Assembly: GCF_000259255.1 (NCBI RefSeq)
Contig: NC_017737.1
Span: 1,550,001-1,614,000, forward strand
Reading direction: 5' to 3'
Source of the DNA: Helicobacter cetorum MIT 00-7128
Lineage (GTDB): Bacteria; Campylobacterota; Campylobacteria; Campylobacterales; Helicobacteraceae
Length of the DNA stretch: 64,000 nucleotides
Of this stretch, positions 1 to 8,856 are shown piece after piece. Below the pieces are notes generated by a model. That model made no database searches, had not been told where the DNA came from, and worked only from the letters and a program-made list of their open reading frames with translations. Position 1 is the first letter of the stretch, and every line of letters starts with the position of its first letter. A program made the translations under genes and the position numbers.

Positions 1-12
1 TTTTAAGATACC

Positions 13-987
13 TTAAAAACTATAAATATAATTGAAATATAGAGCAAAATCACGCTTAAAGGCTATGTTATAAGGAATATTGGAATAGCCACTATAAAAT
101 AAATTTTGTATTTTCTTATTATTGCGCACATTGTTGGTATTAGCTTGCATATAAGTATTACTAATAGTGGGAATCTTGATACCAAACTCAAAATGATTGT
201 GTTTGCCTCCTAAACGCACTCCTAAATTCACTAAAAATTGAAAAGAACTTGTTGTGGTGTTGCCTCCAAAATATTCATTAAGATATGCTTGATATATTTT
301 ACTATCTTTTAAGCTATAGCTTGCACCAGCAAATGCTATGCCAAGTCTAAAACCAGCAAAAAATTTCTCACCATTATAAGCATTGATGAGCCAATCAAGA
401 TATGCCCCATAAGTGGAAATCATTATAGGGTTAGTTTTTTGCATGGTTAGATTAGAGAAGTAATTCCCTCTTTTGTAAGTAGAGGCACTAAAATCATAAA
501 ATATTCCAAACCTTACTCCAGCCCATTTTGTATGTTTATGTTTACCAATGATTTTATACCCCAAAGTTAGTCCAAAGCCATTAGAAATAGCCGTGCTAGA
601 TTTTGGCTCTCCTTTTTGATAATTCAGAAAAACAGAACCAATAGCAGGACTTGGATTAACTAGGGGGGGAAATAAGGGGATAGAAGGCGTTTGATTTACT
701 CGACTTACATCTTGAGAAAGAGTGGCATAACCAAACCCTAACATTGAAAATTGTTGCATAAGGGCCAAATTGATTTGGCTCTTACTCACTGCACCCAACT
801 GATAGCCACCCCCAATATAAAAGGCACTTTTATCAGCGTATGTTGAAGTCTCTTTTATGTTTGACTTTGATAAGTTAGGCTCTATAGCAAGTCCTAGCGA
901 TGAGCCTAAAGCCAATAAGAAACCATGCTTTAAAAAAGCGAATGTTCGCAAAAAAAGGCTCAAATTTTTAGTAATTTTCATAATCAT
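13..987 (-). CDS. Hor-type outer membrane protein
   Basis: This 324-residue protein probably forms an outer membrane beta-barrel. It has a long hydrophobic N-terminal segment (about residues 8-35) that serves as a signal peptide. Its C-terminal half carries family features: a KH..FEFGIKIPTI strand near residue 265 and a C-terminal FNYIYSF ending in Phe, the usual barrel-assembly signal. The same signature occurs in the divergent neighbour at 1196-2071, so the two are paralogs; that gene has KHNQFELGVKIPTV and ends DYIYSF. The ATG at 987 has AAGGG about 10 nt upstream; a second ATG two codons later is possible. A C7 run lies within the coding region but the frame is open. The exact Hor subfamily and ligand are not known. 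Confidence 0.85.
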   Translation of the reverse strand: MIMKITKNLSLFLRTFAFLKHGFLLALGSSLGLAIEPNLSKSNIKETSTYADKSAFYIGGGYQLGAVSKSQINLALMQQFSMLGFGYATLSQDVSRVNQTPSIPLFPPLVNPSPAIGSVFLNYQKGEPKSSTAISNGFGLTLGYKIIGKHKHTKWAGVRFGIFYDFSASTYKRGNYFSNLTMQKTNPIMISTYGAYLDWLINAYNGEKFFAGFRLGIAFAGASYSLKDSKIYQAYLNEYFGGNTTTSSFQFLVNLGVRLGGKHNHFEFGIKIPTISNTYMQANTNNVRNNKKIQNLFYSGYSNIPYNIAFKRDFALYFNYIYSF

Positions 988-996
988 TATAATGAT
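983..996. promoter_or_regulatory. Palindrome over the start of the minus-strand OMP gene
   Basis: ATCATTATAATGAT is a perfect 14-bp palindrome lying across the ATG and translation initiation region of the minus-strand outer membrane protein gene. A Fur-like AT half site, TAATAATTATT on the minus strand, lies nearby at about 1049-1062. Either could be an operator in the shared promoter region of the two divergent genes. In AT-rich Helicobacter DNA such palindromes also arise by chance. Confidence 0.3.
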
Positions 997-1150
997 ACCC
1001 TTAATTTAAATATTAAGCATTCTAACTTATACTATCTTTGTTTTACATTAAATAATTATTATCACACCATAGCGCTAAATCCCCAAAAAACTTATCTTTA
1101 ACAAGAGGTAGCACTCATTTTTAACTTTAATCATCATCTTAAAATATTAA

Positions 1151-1166
1151 TCACATGTGATATAAT
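1151..1166 (+). promoter_or_regulatory. Extended -10 promoter with abutting palindrome
   Basis: TATAAT at 1161-1166 is preceded by TGA (TGN extended -10). The perfect palindrome TCACATGTGA (1151-1160) directly abuts it. Transcription should start near 1173, about 23 nt before the ATG at 1196, with AAGGAAG as ribosome binding site at 1185-1191. The palindrome is placed like an operator, but the regulator is unknown. Confidence 0.65.
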
Positions 1167-1195
1167 GCGCCACTAATATTTAGTAAAGGAAGTTT

Positions 1196-2071
1196 ATGAA
1201 ACCTATGCCTTTTAATACAAAATATTTACTCCAATCTACTGCAAGCACTCTAGCAATTATCTTTAGTTTAAATACCTTACAAGCACAAGATTCTTTAAAT
1301 TCCTCCAACTTACCAACCACCCCACAAACCCAATCTCTTAACACAGAGTCTAACATAAATAATAATGCTCCTAATCCTAGCACCCCTACTAATGAAATTC
1401 CTAGTCAAGCAAACACTCCTAGTAGCACCCAAGCTCTTGCTACCCCTCCTATGTCCCCCACTAAAGCACACCAACTAGCTGATAAAAGCGCATGGTATGC
1501 GGGAATTGGATTCCAATTAGGGGGAGTGAGTGGCACAAAAGATAACTTGCCTGTAGCGACCAAACAAGGCGCACCCTATAATGTGCATGTTTCTACAGGT
1601 TGGGGTATTCAAATAGGTTACAAAGCAAGAGAAAGCAAGTTAAATGCTTTTAGGTATGGCATTTTTTATGATTTTACAAGCTCGCTCTATAATACTTATG
1701 CCAAAAACAGCTTTCTTTTCTTAAGCACTTATGGCATTTATGGGGATTGGATTCCTAATGTAGTTAATAATGAGCGTTTTTTCTTTGGCTTTAGAATGGG
1801 TGTGGCTATCGCTGGGTCAAGCTATGGCATGCAAATGAAACACTTTGATGTGCCTAAGCATGTGTGTTATGGCTCTAGTGGGAGTATGTTAGCGCAATGC
1901 ACTTATACGACTTTTCAATTTCTAGTTAATCTTGGGGTGCGTATGGGTGGTAAACACAATCAATTTGAATTAGGAGTTAAAATCCCTACTGTAACCCAAT
2001 ATGGCGATGTTGCACAAGATTTTAGAAGAAGAATATTTGCCGTATATTGGGACTATATCTATAGCTTTTAA
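1196..2071 (+). CDS. Hor-type outer membrane protein
   Basis: This 291-residue protein is a second Hor-like outer membrane protein. A signal peptide covers about residues 1-31 (cleavage near LQA-QD). A Ser/Thr/Pro/Asn-rich linker of about 60 residues follows, then a barrel domain beginning ADKSAWYAGIGFQLGG. It ends DYIYSF with terminal Phe. The start is the ATG with AAGGAAG upstream. It diverges from its paralog at 13-987, and the linker is the main difference between them. A hairpin with a short T-run follows the stop. The role is probably surface-exposed adhesion or porin-like, but this cannot be decided from the sequence. Confidence 0.87.
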   Translation: MKPMPFNTKYLLQSTASTLAIIFSLNTLQAQDSLNSSNLPTTPQTQSLNTESNINNNAPNPSTPTNEIPSQANTPSSTQALATPPMSPTKAHQLADKSAWYAGIGFQLGGVSGTKDNLPVATKQGAPYNVHVSTGWGIQIGYKARESKLNAFRYGIFYDFTSSLYNTYAKNSFLFLSTYGIYGDWIPNVVNNERFFFGFRMGVAIAGSSYGMQMKHFDVPKHVCYGSSGSMLAQCTYTTFQFLVNLGVRMGGKHNQFELGVKIPTVTQYGDVAQDFRRRIFAVYWDYIYSF

Positions 2072-2086
2072 TAATTTTTAACTAAA

Positions 2087-2108
2087 AAAACCTAATTCTT
2101 TAGGTTTT
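2087..2108 (+). terminator. Hairpin terminator after the OMP gene
   Basis: AAAACCTAA and TTAGGTTTT form a 9-bp stem around a 4-nt loop, ending in a T-run. It lies 16 nt after the stop of the outer membrane protein gene and separates it from the CRISPR operon. Confidence 0.6.
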
Positions 2109-2130
2109 GCTTAATACCTATTTTTTTAAC

Positions 2131-2136
2131 TATAAT
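2131..2136 (+). promoter_or_regulatory. -10 box of the type III-A cas operon
   Basis: TATAAT in the AT-rich gap between the terminator and csx20. It predicts a start near 2143 and a leader of about 33 nt that ends with AAAGGGG before the TTG start at 2176. No conserved -35 is seen, as is normal for Helicobacter sigma-80 promoters. No other promoter is obvious within the operon, whose genes mostly overlap. Confidence 0.6.
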
Positions 2137-2175
2137 AAGAACTTCTTTTTTAATAAGATTTTAAAGGGGTAGGAT

Positions 2176-2562
2176 TTGAAAGCATTCTTACTTTTTTCCC
2201 ACAAACTTAGCCAAGAGCAACAACAAGATTTAAAACTTCACTACAGCGTAAGTGAGTTTGTGTCTTTACCTAAAGAGTTGCAAATTTTATGGTCTCAAGT
2301 GCCTAGTCAATTAGAAAGCTTAAAAGACTATTTAAATCCCATTAAAGAATTTATAGAAAATAACGCTGCAAAAAATGATATCGCTTTAATTAGTGGGGAT
2401 TTTGGAGCGACATTTCATATGGTAAATTTTTGTCAAAACTTGGGCTTACTTTGTGTGTATGCCACCACAAAAAGAGATAGTTTTGAGAGCATGAATGAAA
2501 AAGGCGAGCTAGTTAAAACTTCAACTTTTAAGCATGTAAGATTTAGGGAGTATGAAAAATGA
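2176..2562 (+). CDS. csx20: Csx20, predicted cyclic-oligoadenylate ring nuclease
   Basis: This 128-residue protein matches the Csx20 family pattern: LFSHKL near residue 6, FVSLPKELQ.LW at 28-39, SGDFGATFHMVNF at 73-85 and VYATTKR at 94-100. Csx20 proteins occur in type III CRISPR loci and have been reported as ring nucleases that degrade cyclic oligoadenylate and so end the signal made by Cas10. It is the first gene of the operon and overlaps cas6 by ATGA. The TTG start at 2176 is chosen because AAAGGGG lies about 6 nt upstream and no ATG fits. The function is inferred from the family; which ring size it cleaves is unknown. Confidence 0.8.
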   Translation: MKAFLLFSHKLSQEQQQDLKLHYSVSEFVSLPKELQILWSQVPSQLESLKDYLNPIKEFIENNAAKNDIALISGDFGATFHMVNFCQNLGLLCVYATTKRDSFESMNEKGELVKTSTFKHVRFREYEK

Positions 2563-3383
2563 ACTACATCAAAATCACTATAAAAATCAAGGATAAGCCA
2601 CCCTTTTTTATGGGTAGTCAAATTAGGGGTGCCTTTGGCGTAGCGCTTAAAAAAATCGTGTGTTTGAATCCGCCTAACAAGCATGGCGTGTGCATTCTTA
2701 AAGAAAATTGCTTGTATTGTGCGTTTTTTGAAATCAAAAACACCATTTCAACTTATCGCTTGGATTTTAAACTAGGTGCTAGAGAATATGACTTCAATAT
2801 GTATTTATTTAATCGTGCCACTAAAGAACTTCCTTATGCACTAAGTGCGTTATTAGAAATGCTTAAAAACATCGGCTTAGGTAAAGAGAAAAAGACTTAT
2901 GAAGATTTTAGTATGCTCATTAATGATGAGAATTGCTTGAATGGCGAAGAAATCAGTTTGCCAAAAAATAGCCAACAAATCTTTAGCATTAAAGAGCGTT
3001 TTGAAAACATCATCTTGGAATTTGTTACGCCCTTAAGAATTAAAAAGGATAATCGCTTTCTAAGAGATGCCAAAAATTTGGAGCTAAAAGACTTAATCAA
3101 TTCCATTTATCAACGACAGATGAAACTTCTAAACAGAGATTTTAAGAAATTTCCTTATGAAATTAAAGGTGAAATCATTGAGAGAAATTTAAAATACTTA
3201 GAACTGACTCGCTCAAGCAACAGACAAAAAACAACCATGCAATTTGGGGGGTTGGTAGGAAAAATGAAAATTAAAGGCTTGAATAAAGAAAGTTTTGAAG
3301 TGCTAAAATTAGGTGAGCTTATAGGCGTGGGCAAGAGTTGCGTGTTTGGATTAGGAAAAATTGAAGTTAAGGGGTTAGAATGA
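2559..3383 (+). CDS. cas6: Cas6 pre-crRNA endoribonuclease
   Basis: This 274-residue RAMP protein is predicted to cut the CRISPR transcript within each repeat, leaving the 8-nt 5' handle. The N-terminal half has IRGAFGVALKK at 22-32 and four cysteines at 35, 45, 51 and 54, resembling the Cys-rich Cas6 group whose C-terminal domain is PF10040. The C-terminal end carries the Gly-rich RAMP loop, IGVGKSCVFGLGKIEV. The catalytic residues of Cas6 vary and cannot be named here. It overlaps csx20 and cas10 by ATGA at both ends, indicating translational coupling. Being in the same operon as csm genes makes it the likely processing enzyme for the 37-nt repeats at 13.8-16.4 kb. Confidence 0.85.
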   Translation: MNYIKITIKIKDKPPFFMGSQIRGAFGVALKKIVCLNPPNKHGVCILKENCLYCAFFEIKNTISTYRLDFKLGAREYDFNMYLFNRATKELPYALSALLEMLKNIGLGKEKKTYEDFSMLINDENCLNGEEISLPKNSQQIFSIKERFENIILEFVTPLRIKKDNRFLRDAKNLELKDLINSIYQRQMKLLNRDFKKFPYEIKGEIIERNLKYLELTRSSNRQKTTMQFGGLVGKMKIKGLNKESFEVLKLGELIGVGKSCVFGLGKIEVKGLE

Positions 3384-5032
3384 GTGAGAAAATACAAAGT
3401 ATCAATAAAGAGTATATAGAATTTTTTAACAAGAAATTCTATAGATATGTTAAAGAAGATTATAACTTGGAAGAGATTTTAAATCGCTATAAAAATAAAG
3501 ATTTACTTTTTATTGGAGGGGATTTTTATGGAAAACAAAATTTTATATTTGATAATGTAGTTAATAAACACGCCTTTAAAATGCTACGAGCACGCTCAGC
3601 CTTCATACAACTTTTTACACAATATGTTGCCAATTATATCTGTCATTGTTTGCAAATAGATAAAGAATGCATTATCTTTTTACAAGCGGGTAAATTTACA
3701 ATCATATCTGATAGACTAGAAGTAGATATTAAAAAAATTCAAGAAGAAATCAATAAGTATTTTTTAAAAAACTTTTTTGGATTAAGTGGTATGTTACTTT
3801 TTACCTATAAGAGAGAGAATTTTAAAAATATAATGGGTGATTATTTTAGTATCATTAAGGAATTAGAGGATGAAAAAGAAAGAAAAAAGCTACAAAAGTT
3901 TAATTTTTTAGAAAAGAAGAATGAAACAGATTTTATTCTGTCTTTAGAAAGTATTCCAAATGAAAAAATCTGTAAGATTTGCAACATGCGAAAAATTCAA
4001 GAACAAGAGGATAGTAAACGCAATAAAAATAGTGATAAAGAAACATATTGTAAAATTTGTAATATATTTATTGAATTAGGACGACAATTAGCGAATATTG
4101 CAAACAAAAACTCCTTTGTTTGTTCTAGGGAGTTAGGATTAAATTTTAGTGATTTTCCTTGCAATTTGTTATTAGATACAAAAATCAAATCTTATGTCGC
4201 TATAAAACAAGGCAAAAACCAACAAAATCAAGTTTGCACTTTTGAAGAGTTAGCCAAAAGTAGTTGTCAAGGTAAAGACAAGGGGCTAAAGTCTCTAGGT
4301 GTCCTAAAGGCAGATGTGGATGGCATGGGAGAATTTATTAAAAATAAAATAAGCAATTTTAAAGAGTATGATGTTTTTTCAAAAAGTATCAATAACTTCT
4401 TTTCTTCTTATGTGCCTAAAGTTCTTATGGAAAAAAATTTAAAAAATACTTATGTGATTTTTGGTGGCGGCGATGACTTATTCTTGCTTGGAACATGGGA
4501 TGAAGTCTTAAATTTAGCTAGGAAAATCTATAAGTTTTTTAGAATTTTTACAAAGTTTACAAAGAAAGAATTAAACATTTCTTTTGGCGTTGCTGTTGCC
4601 AAACCAAATGTTCCTATGAGCTACTTAGCTAACATTACAGAAATGTTATTAAATAATGCAAAGGACAAAAAAATTGGAAATAAGGAATCTATTAGTGTGT
4701 TTGGAGAAACAGCCAAGTTAGATAAATACATTGAGATTAATAAGGAGCTGAAAAAAATCATTGACATAAATGATGAAAATCTCAATACAAATTTTTACTA
4801 TAATATATTAGAATTTTGCAATATGAGACAAAGACTAGAAAAAGATTTTAGCCCAAAAGATGCCTTATGGAAATCTAAGCTCAATTATAGTTTTCGTAAA
4901 TATAACACTCAGAAAGAATTAGAAGATGAAAAACTAGATAAATTAATAAAATATATTGATGATTTTTATAAGGCTAAGGTAGTTAAAATGGTATTTAGTG
5001 AACTAATTTATTTAAGGAGAAAAGATGCCTAA
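3380..5032 (+). CDS. cas10: Cas10 (Csm1) without HD domain
   Basis: This is the large subunit of the type III-A effector complex, which makes cyclic oligoadenylate from ATP when the complex binds target RNA. The polymerase palm is intact: ADVDGMGEF from residue 311 and the GGDD motif at 363-366. A zinc-ribbon with CxxC pairs at 198/201 and 224/227 lies before it, and an alpha-helical D4 domain follows. At 550 residues it is about 200 shorter than typical Csm1. The N-terminus has no recognisable HD nuclease motif and starts directly in the first palm-like domain, so target DNA cutting by this subunit is not expected. It overlaps cas6 (ATGA) and csm2. Confidence 0.93.
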   Translation: MSEKIQSINKEYIEFFNKKFYRYVKEDYNLEEILNRYKNKDLLFIGGDFYGKQNFIFDNVVNKHAFKMLRARSAFIQLFTQYVANYICHCLQIDKECIIFLQAGKFTIISDRLEVDIKKIQEEINKYFLKNFFGLSGMLLFTYKRENFKNIMGDYFSIIKELEDEKERKKLQKFNFLEKKNETDFILSLESIPNEKICKICNMRKIQEQEDSKRNKNSDKETYCKICNIFIELGRQLANIANKNSFVCSRELGLNFSDFPCNLLLDTKIKSYVAIKQGKNQQNQVCTFEELAKSSCQGKDKGLKSLGVLKADVDGMGEFIKNKISNFKEYDVFSKSINNFFSSYVPKVLMEKNLKNTYVIFGGGDDLFLLGTWDEVLNLARKIYKFFRIFTKFTKKELNISFGVAVAKPNVPMSYLANITEMLLNNAKDKKIGNKESISVFGETAKLDKYIEINKELKKIIDINDENLNTNFYYNILEFCNMRQRLEKDFSPKDALWKSKLNYSFRKYNTQKELEDEKLDKLIKYIDDFYKAKVVKMVFSELIYLRRKDA

Positions 5033-5681
5033 CAAAAACCAAAATAACAATCGCCACCACCATAACAACAACAATAACAACAAAGGGCATAATCAAGATA
5101 AAAGCCCTAAACAAGAACTTGATAAAGAAAAGTTTAGCAAGAGTGAACATTTTAAATTTGACCTTACAGCAGAAAAGCTTAAACCAACCATATTTAGCGA
5201 TATAGCCAAAAATTGGTCTTTGATGATTGCTAATTATGATAAGGGAGTTAAAAGCTCTCAGTTAAGGCTTTTTTATAATGAAGCGCTAAAGCTAGAACAA
5301 GAAATTATCAAAAACGAAGATAATTTTGAAAAAGTATTACCCTTTATCAATGCCCTTAAATTTAAAGTATTTTATGCAAAAAGAAGAGGGCTTGTGAATG
5401 AAGCATTAGTGATTTTTATTGAACAGTCTTTATCACAAATAAATCACAACCAAAACGAAGGTAGCCAAAACAAAGATGAGAATACATGCAAGGATAACAA
5501 AGAAGTTTTTAAGAATTTTCTATATCTTTTTGAGGCTATCATAGGGTTTTATGATGATAGTAATGAGGCAAAAAATGAAACAGAAAATTTAAAAGAATCA
5601 TGCTTAAAAGCATTTAAAGAAGCTTCAAATACAAAAGACCCATCACAAAATTACCAAGATAAAAACCTTTTAATGGAATAA
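5025..5681 (+). CDS. csm2: Csm2 small subunit with Asn/His-rich N-terminus
   Basis: Csm2 forms the belly filament of the type III-A complex. The helical core matches: FSDIAKNWSLM.ANYD.GVKSSQLR near residues 63-90 and a second helical block near FLYLFEAIIGFYD. At 218 residues it is longer than most Csm2 (about 130-150). The first 30 residues are almost only Asn, His and Lys, including HHH and a run of six Asn. An Asn/Gln-rich insert separates the helices near residue 140. The ATG at 5025 has AAGGAG upstream and overlaps the end of cas10. The N-terminal tail may be disordered or metal-binding. Confidence 0.83.
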   Translation: MPNKNQNNNRHHHNNNNNNKGHNQDKSPKQELDKEKFSKSEHFKFDLTAEKLKPTIFSDIAKNWSLMIANYDKGVKSSQLRLFYNEALKLEQEIIKNEDNFEKVLPFINALKFKVFYAKRRGLVNEALVIFIEQSLSQINHNQNEGSQNKDENTCKDNKEVFKNFLYLFEAIIGFYDDSNEAKNETENLKESCLKAFKEASNTKDPSQNYQDKNLLME

Positions 5682-5706
5682 ATTTTAAAAACAGTAAAGG
5701 AAAGCG

Positions 5707-6747
5707 ATGACACAAAAAACAATAAAAACCACCATAAAACTTCTCTCAGGCTTACATATAGGTGGTAGTGATGATACGATGAAAATTGGCGGAATAGATA
5801 ATTCTGTGATTAAACGAGAAATTTTAAGCGATGATGATGGGAATATTGTCTATACAGGTGGTAAGAAAATTACTGAGCCTTATATCCCAGGGAGTAGCTT
5901 AAAAGGAAAAATGCGTAGTTTATTAGAATATGCGTTTGGATTGATTAAGGAGCAATCAGAAATTTTCAAGGGTGAGGATAAAAAAGATATTGGTAAGCCC
6001 ATAGACAGCAAATTTGTTGCAAAATGCAGAGATAGAGTTAGAGATAGAGATGATGAAAACTTGCAAAAATTGCAAAAAAAGGCTCAACTCATTATTGCCC
6101 TATTTGGCGAAAGTGCGGATAATAAAAATGATGGTAGTAGTAGTAGTAATAAAGTAGATGATAATGCTACCAAAAATAAGACTACAAAAATAACAAGAGC
6201 GATTTTTAGAGATAGTTTTTTAACAAACACAATGAGAAAGCTTTATATAGAAGATAAAATCAAACTCACTGAACCTAAGGCAGAAAATACGATTGACAGA
6301 ATTGATTCTAGCGCTAATCCTAGATTTATGGAAAGAGTGCCTAGTGGTTTAGAGTTTGATTGTGAAATTGTTTTGAGAGATTTTGGATTTGATGATGATT
6401 TTCTTCAATTGCTTTTCAAAAATACTCTTCATCTAGGGCTTTTATTATTACAAAATGATTATCTTGGAGGCGGAGGCAGTCGTGGGAGTGGGAGAGTGGA
6501 ATTTTTCTGTGAAGAAAAATTGAAAAAGATAATCCATAACGCTAGCGATGCTATTAAAAAATTAGAAGATCAGAAAAACAAAAATGGAACAATAAACGAC
6601 GCTGAGCATAAAGATTCAGACAACCAAAAAACAGAGCTTACCACCTTGCAACAAGCCATACAGAAACAGCAAATTCTCATTGGTTGTCAGCTGGAATTAT
6701 TAAATAGCGATTTAAGTTTAAAGAAGAATTGTAAGGTTGAGCATTAA
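5707..6747 (+). CDS. csm3: Csm3 backbone subunit, target RNA cleavage
   Basis: Csm3 forms the repeated backbone of the complex and cuts bound target RNA at 6-nt intervals. The N-terminus has GLHIGGSDD at 15-23 and the catalytic Asp in GGID at residue 31, equivalent to D33 of Streptococcus thermophilus Csm3. IPGSSLKGKMR at 60-70 is the RAMP crRNA-binding loop. A Gly-rich loop, LGGGGSRGSGRVEF, lies near residue 255. It is long for the family (346 versus about 220) because of a charged, Ser/Asn-rich insert near residues 95-170 and an extra C-terminal coiled tail. The start has AAAGGAAAG upstream. Confidence 0.93.
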   Translation: MTQKTIKTTIKLLSGLHIGGSDDTMKIGGIDNSVIKREILSDDDGNIVYTGGKKITEPYIPGSSLKGKMRSLLEYAFGLIKEQSEIFKGEDKKDIGKPIDSKFVAKCRDRVRDRDDENLQKLQKKAQLIIALFGESADNKNDGSSSSNKVDDNATKNKTTKITRAIFRDSFLTNTMRKLYIEDKIKLTEPKAENTIDRIDSSANPRFMERVPSGLEFDCEIVLRDFGFDDDFLQLLFKNTLHLGLLLLQNDYLGGGGSRGSGRVEFFCEEKLKKIIHNASDAIKKLEDQKNKNGTINDAEHKDSDNQKTELTTLQQAIQKQQILIGCQLELLNSDLSLKKNCKVEH

Positions 6748-6748
6748 C

Positions 6749-7654
6749 ATGTTAGAACTATTTGCTTATGAAATCACGCCCTTAAGCAGTTTTGCCACAT
6801 CTCCTAAGGGAGACACGCTTTTTGGACAAATCCTTAGTTATTTGTATTTGGAAGATAAGCATTTTTTTAAATCATATTTTGGAGATTATTGTGGCGAGAA
6901 TAAGAAACCCCCCAAACTCATTGTCTCAGATATGATGCCCTTAGGTTATGTCTATAAGCCATCCTTACCTTTTTACTGTTTTGATGAAAACGACAAAAAA
7001 GAATTCAAGAAAAAAGAATTTATTTTATTAAAACATTTGCAAAGAGGAGAGTTAGATGGAATCAAAGAAATTAAATATAAAACAGAACCTGTCATTAAAA
7101 ACCAAATCAACAGACTAACTTTCAGCACACAAGAAAGGTTTGACCCTTATTCTAGCATAGAAATAACTTACACCACAAAGCTATGGCTTTTTGTGTTAGT
7201 GGAAGTAAGCATAAAAGAAAAAATTGAAAAAATCCTAGAAAAAATAGGCGAATATGGTTTTGGAAAAGGTAGTAGCACAGGTAAGGGCAGATTCAAACTT
7301 GGCATGTGTTGCCCAATACCCATAAATAAAAAAAGAAATACTGAAGACAAACAACTCTTTTATATGAGCCTTTCACCCACGATTTTAATAGATGACAACA
7401 TTCAAAACGCTTGGTATGAGCCTTTCACACGATTTGGAAAATTTGGGCTTGAAAACGCACACGATAATTTTATGAAAAAACCAGTTCTAATGGCAGATAG
7501 CGGAGCAGTTATTCAAACAAAAGAGCCTTTAAAAGAGCTTTATTATTTTGGAACTTGCCTTGATAATGGCTATGAGAATAAGCATTCATTTTTGCAAGGC
7601 TACTCTATCGCTGTGCCTTTTATATTAGAAAATGAAGCATGTTTAAAAGGATAA
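6749..7654 (+). CDS. csm4: Csm4, 5'-handle binding subunit
   Basis: Csm4 caps the crRNA 5' handle and contacts Cas10. The N-terminus MLELFAYEITPLSSFATSPKGDTLFGQIL is RAMP-like with the PKGDTLFG family motif. The middle has GEYGFGKGSSTGKGRF, the Gly-rich RAMP loop, and the end has HSFLQGYSIAVPF. A TTG at 6737 would add four residues. The ATG at 6749, just after the csm3 stop, is preferred because it begins at the conserved first beta-strand. The stop lies 2 nt before the csm5 start. Identification rests on position and RAMP motifs. Confidence 0.88.
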   Translation: MLELFAYEITPLSSFATSPKGDTLFGQILSYLYLEDKHFFKSYFGDYCGENKKPPKLIVSDMMPLGYVYKPSLPFYCFDENDKKEFKKKEFILLKHLQRGELDGIKEIKYKTEPVIKNQINRLTFSTQERFDPYSSIEITYTTKLWLFVLVEVSIKEKIEKILEKIGEYGFGKGSSTGKGRFKLGMCCPIPINKKRNTEDKQLFYMSLSPTILIDDNIQNAWYEPFTRFGKFGLENAHDNFMKKPVLMADSGAVIQTKEPLKELYYFGTCLDNGYENKHSFLQGYSIAVPFILENEACLKG

Positions 7655-7656
7655 AA

Positions 7657-8844
7657 ATGCCCAACAAAGCTCATAAAACAATCTATAAATACAAAGTGAG
7701 TGTGCTAAGCCCCATTCATATTGGCAGCGGAAATTCATTTGAATTAAACTATAACATGTTCTATAAAAATAATTCCCTTTATCTTTGTGATGAATTTAAA
7801 CTTATGGATTATTTTCTAACCAAAAACCCTAAACTAGAATATTTTGAAAAAGAAAAAATGCTTTTGAAGTTCACAGAGTTTATTAAAAATAGCAAAGAAA
7901 TACCTTTTATTAGAAAAATAGAAAATAATTTTATTTTAAGAAATAAGCCCTTATTGGAACACATTTCTTCACAAGTTATTAAAGATAATCAAATATTATC
8001 TTTGCCATACATTCCTGGAAGTAGTATCAAAGGAGGTCTAAGAACAGCCATTTTAAATGGCATTGTTCCTGGAAAAGAAAACAATAAAATCATTTTCAAT
8101 CAAACACGCAATAGTGATTGCCAAAAAATCTTTAACGCATTAGATAATAAAAAATTTTTTAAAAATAATTCTTTAAATAAAGATAGGTTTAAGCCTAATG
8201 ATGAAGATTTTATTAATGTTTTTAAAGACTTATATATCTCTGATAGTCAAAGCTTAAAAACTAAAGTCTATCAATCTATCAATATGAAAAAGCTAAAAGA
8301 CCACCAAGATAAAAGAAAAAATGGAAATATAGAAAGATGTAAAAATTTTCTTGAGTGTATCATACCAGAGCAAACTTTTGAAATTACTATCACAGATAAA
8401 AACTCAAACAAAATTTTTGAAAACTTGGACAATATCTGCACTGATTTTTACAAAAAATGGTTTGAGGAAGAAGATTACTATTTTTTAGACAAAGATAACA
8501 AAAAAGAAAAAGACAGCAAAGAAGAAAAAGATGAGAATAAAAAAAACGAATATTATAATTTTCTAAATAAAGAGCAATGGAGCATAATCAAAGAAAAAGT
8601 GGAAAAAACAAAAAATGGCTTTTTGCTTAATGTAGGTAGATTTTCAGGGGCAGAAAGAAAAACGCTAAATGATTATAGGCGAATTCAAAATTCTAAGGCA
8701 TTCAACAAAGATAACAAAAAAGACACAAGCACCACAAGTGCTAGAACTTATGTTTTAAGTTCTCCAAAAGAAGTAACTAACGAAAAATTTTATACAAATA
8801 AACTTTTGCCTTTTGGATGGCTCTTATTTGAAAAAATCAATTAG
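7657..8844 (+). CDS. csm5: Csm5, crRNA 3'-end subunit
   Basis: Csm5 caps the 3' end of the type III-A backbone and helps crRNA maturation. The N-terminus has LSPIHIGSGNSF at residues 17-28, and SLPYIPGSSIKGGLRTAIL near 115 is the crRNA-binding RAMP loop. A Lys/Glu/Asp-rich charged segment near 275-300 is unusual. The C-terminus, LLPFGWLLFE, agrees with the family. An ATG at 7639 would overlap csm4. The ATG at 7657 is chosen because AAAAGGA lies at the right distance. Confidence 0.9.
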   Translation: MPNKAHKTIYKYKVSVLSPIHIGSGNSFELNYNMFYKNNSLYLCDEFKLMDYFLTKNPKLEYFEKEKMLLKFTEFIKNSKEIPFIRKIENNFILRNKPLLEHISSQVIKDNQILSLPYIPGSSIKGGLRTAILNGIVPGKENNKIIFNQTRNSDCQKIFNALDNKKFFKNNSLNKDRFKPNDEDFINVFKDLYISDSQSLKTKVYQSINMKKLKDHQDKRKNGNIERCKNFLECIIPEQTFEITITDKNSNKIFENLDNICTDFYKKWFEEEDYYFLDKDNKKEKDSKEEKDENKKNEYYNFLNKEQWSIIKEKVEKTKNGFLLNVGRFSGAERKTLNDYRRIQNSKAFNKDNKKDTSTTSARTYVLSSPKEVTNEKFYTNKLLPFGWLLFEKIN

Positions 8845-8856
8845 AAAGGATTAGCA

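Noticed and set aside
661-672. C7 run in the first outer membrane protein as a switch
   Set aside because: Too short to slip often and the frame is intact.
1180-1383. 67-codon minus-strand frame
   Set aside because: Antisense to the signal peptide and linker of the outer membrane protein gene.
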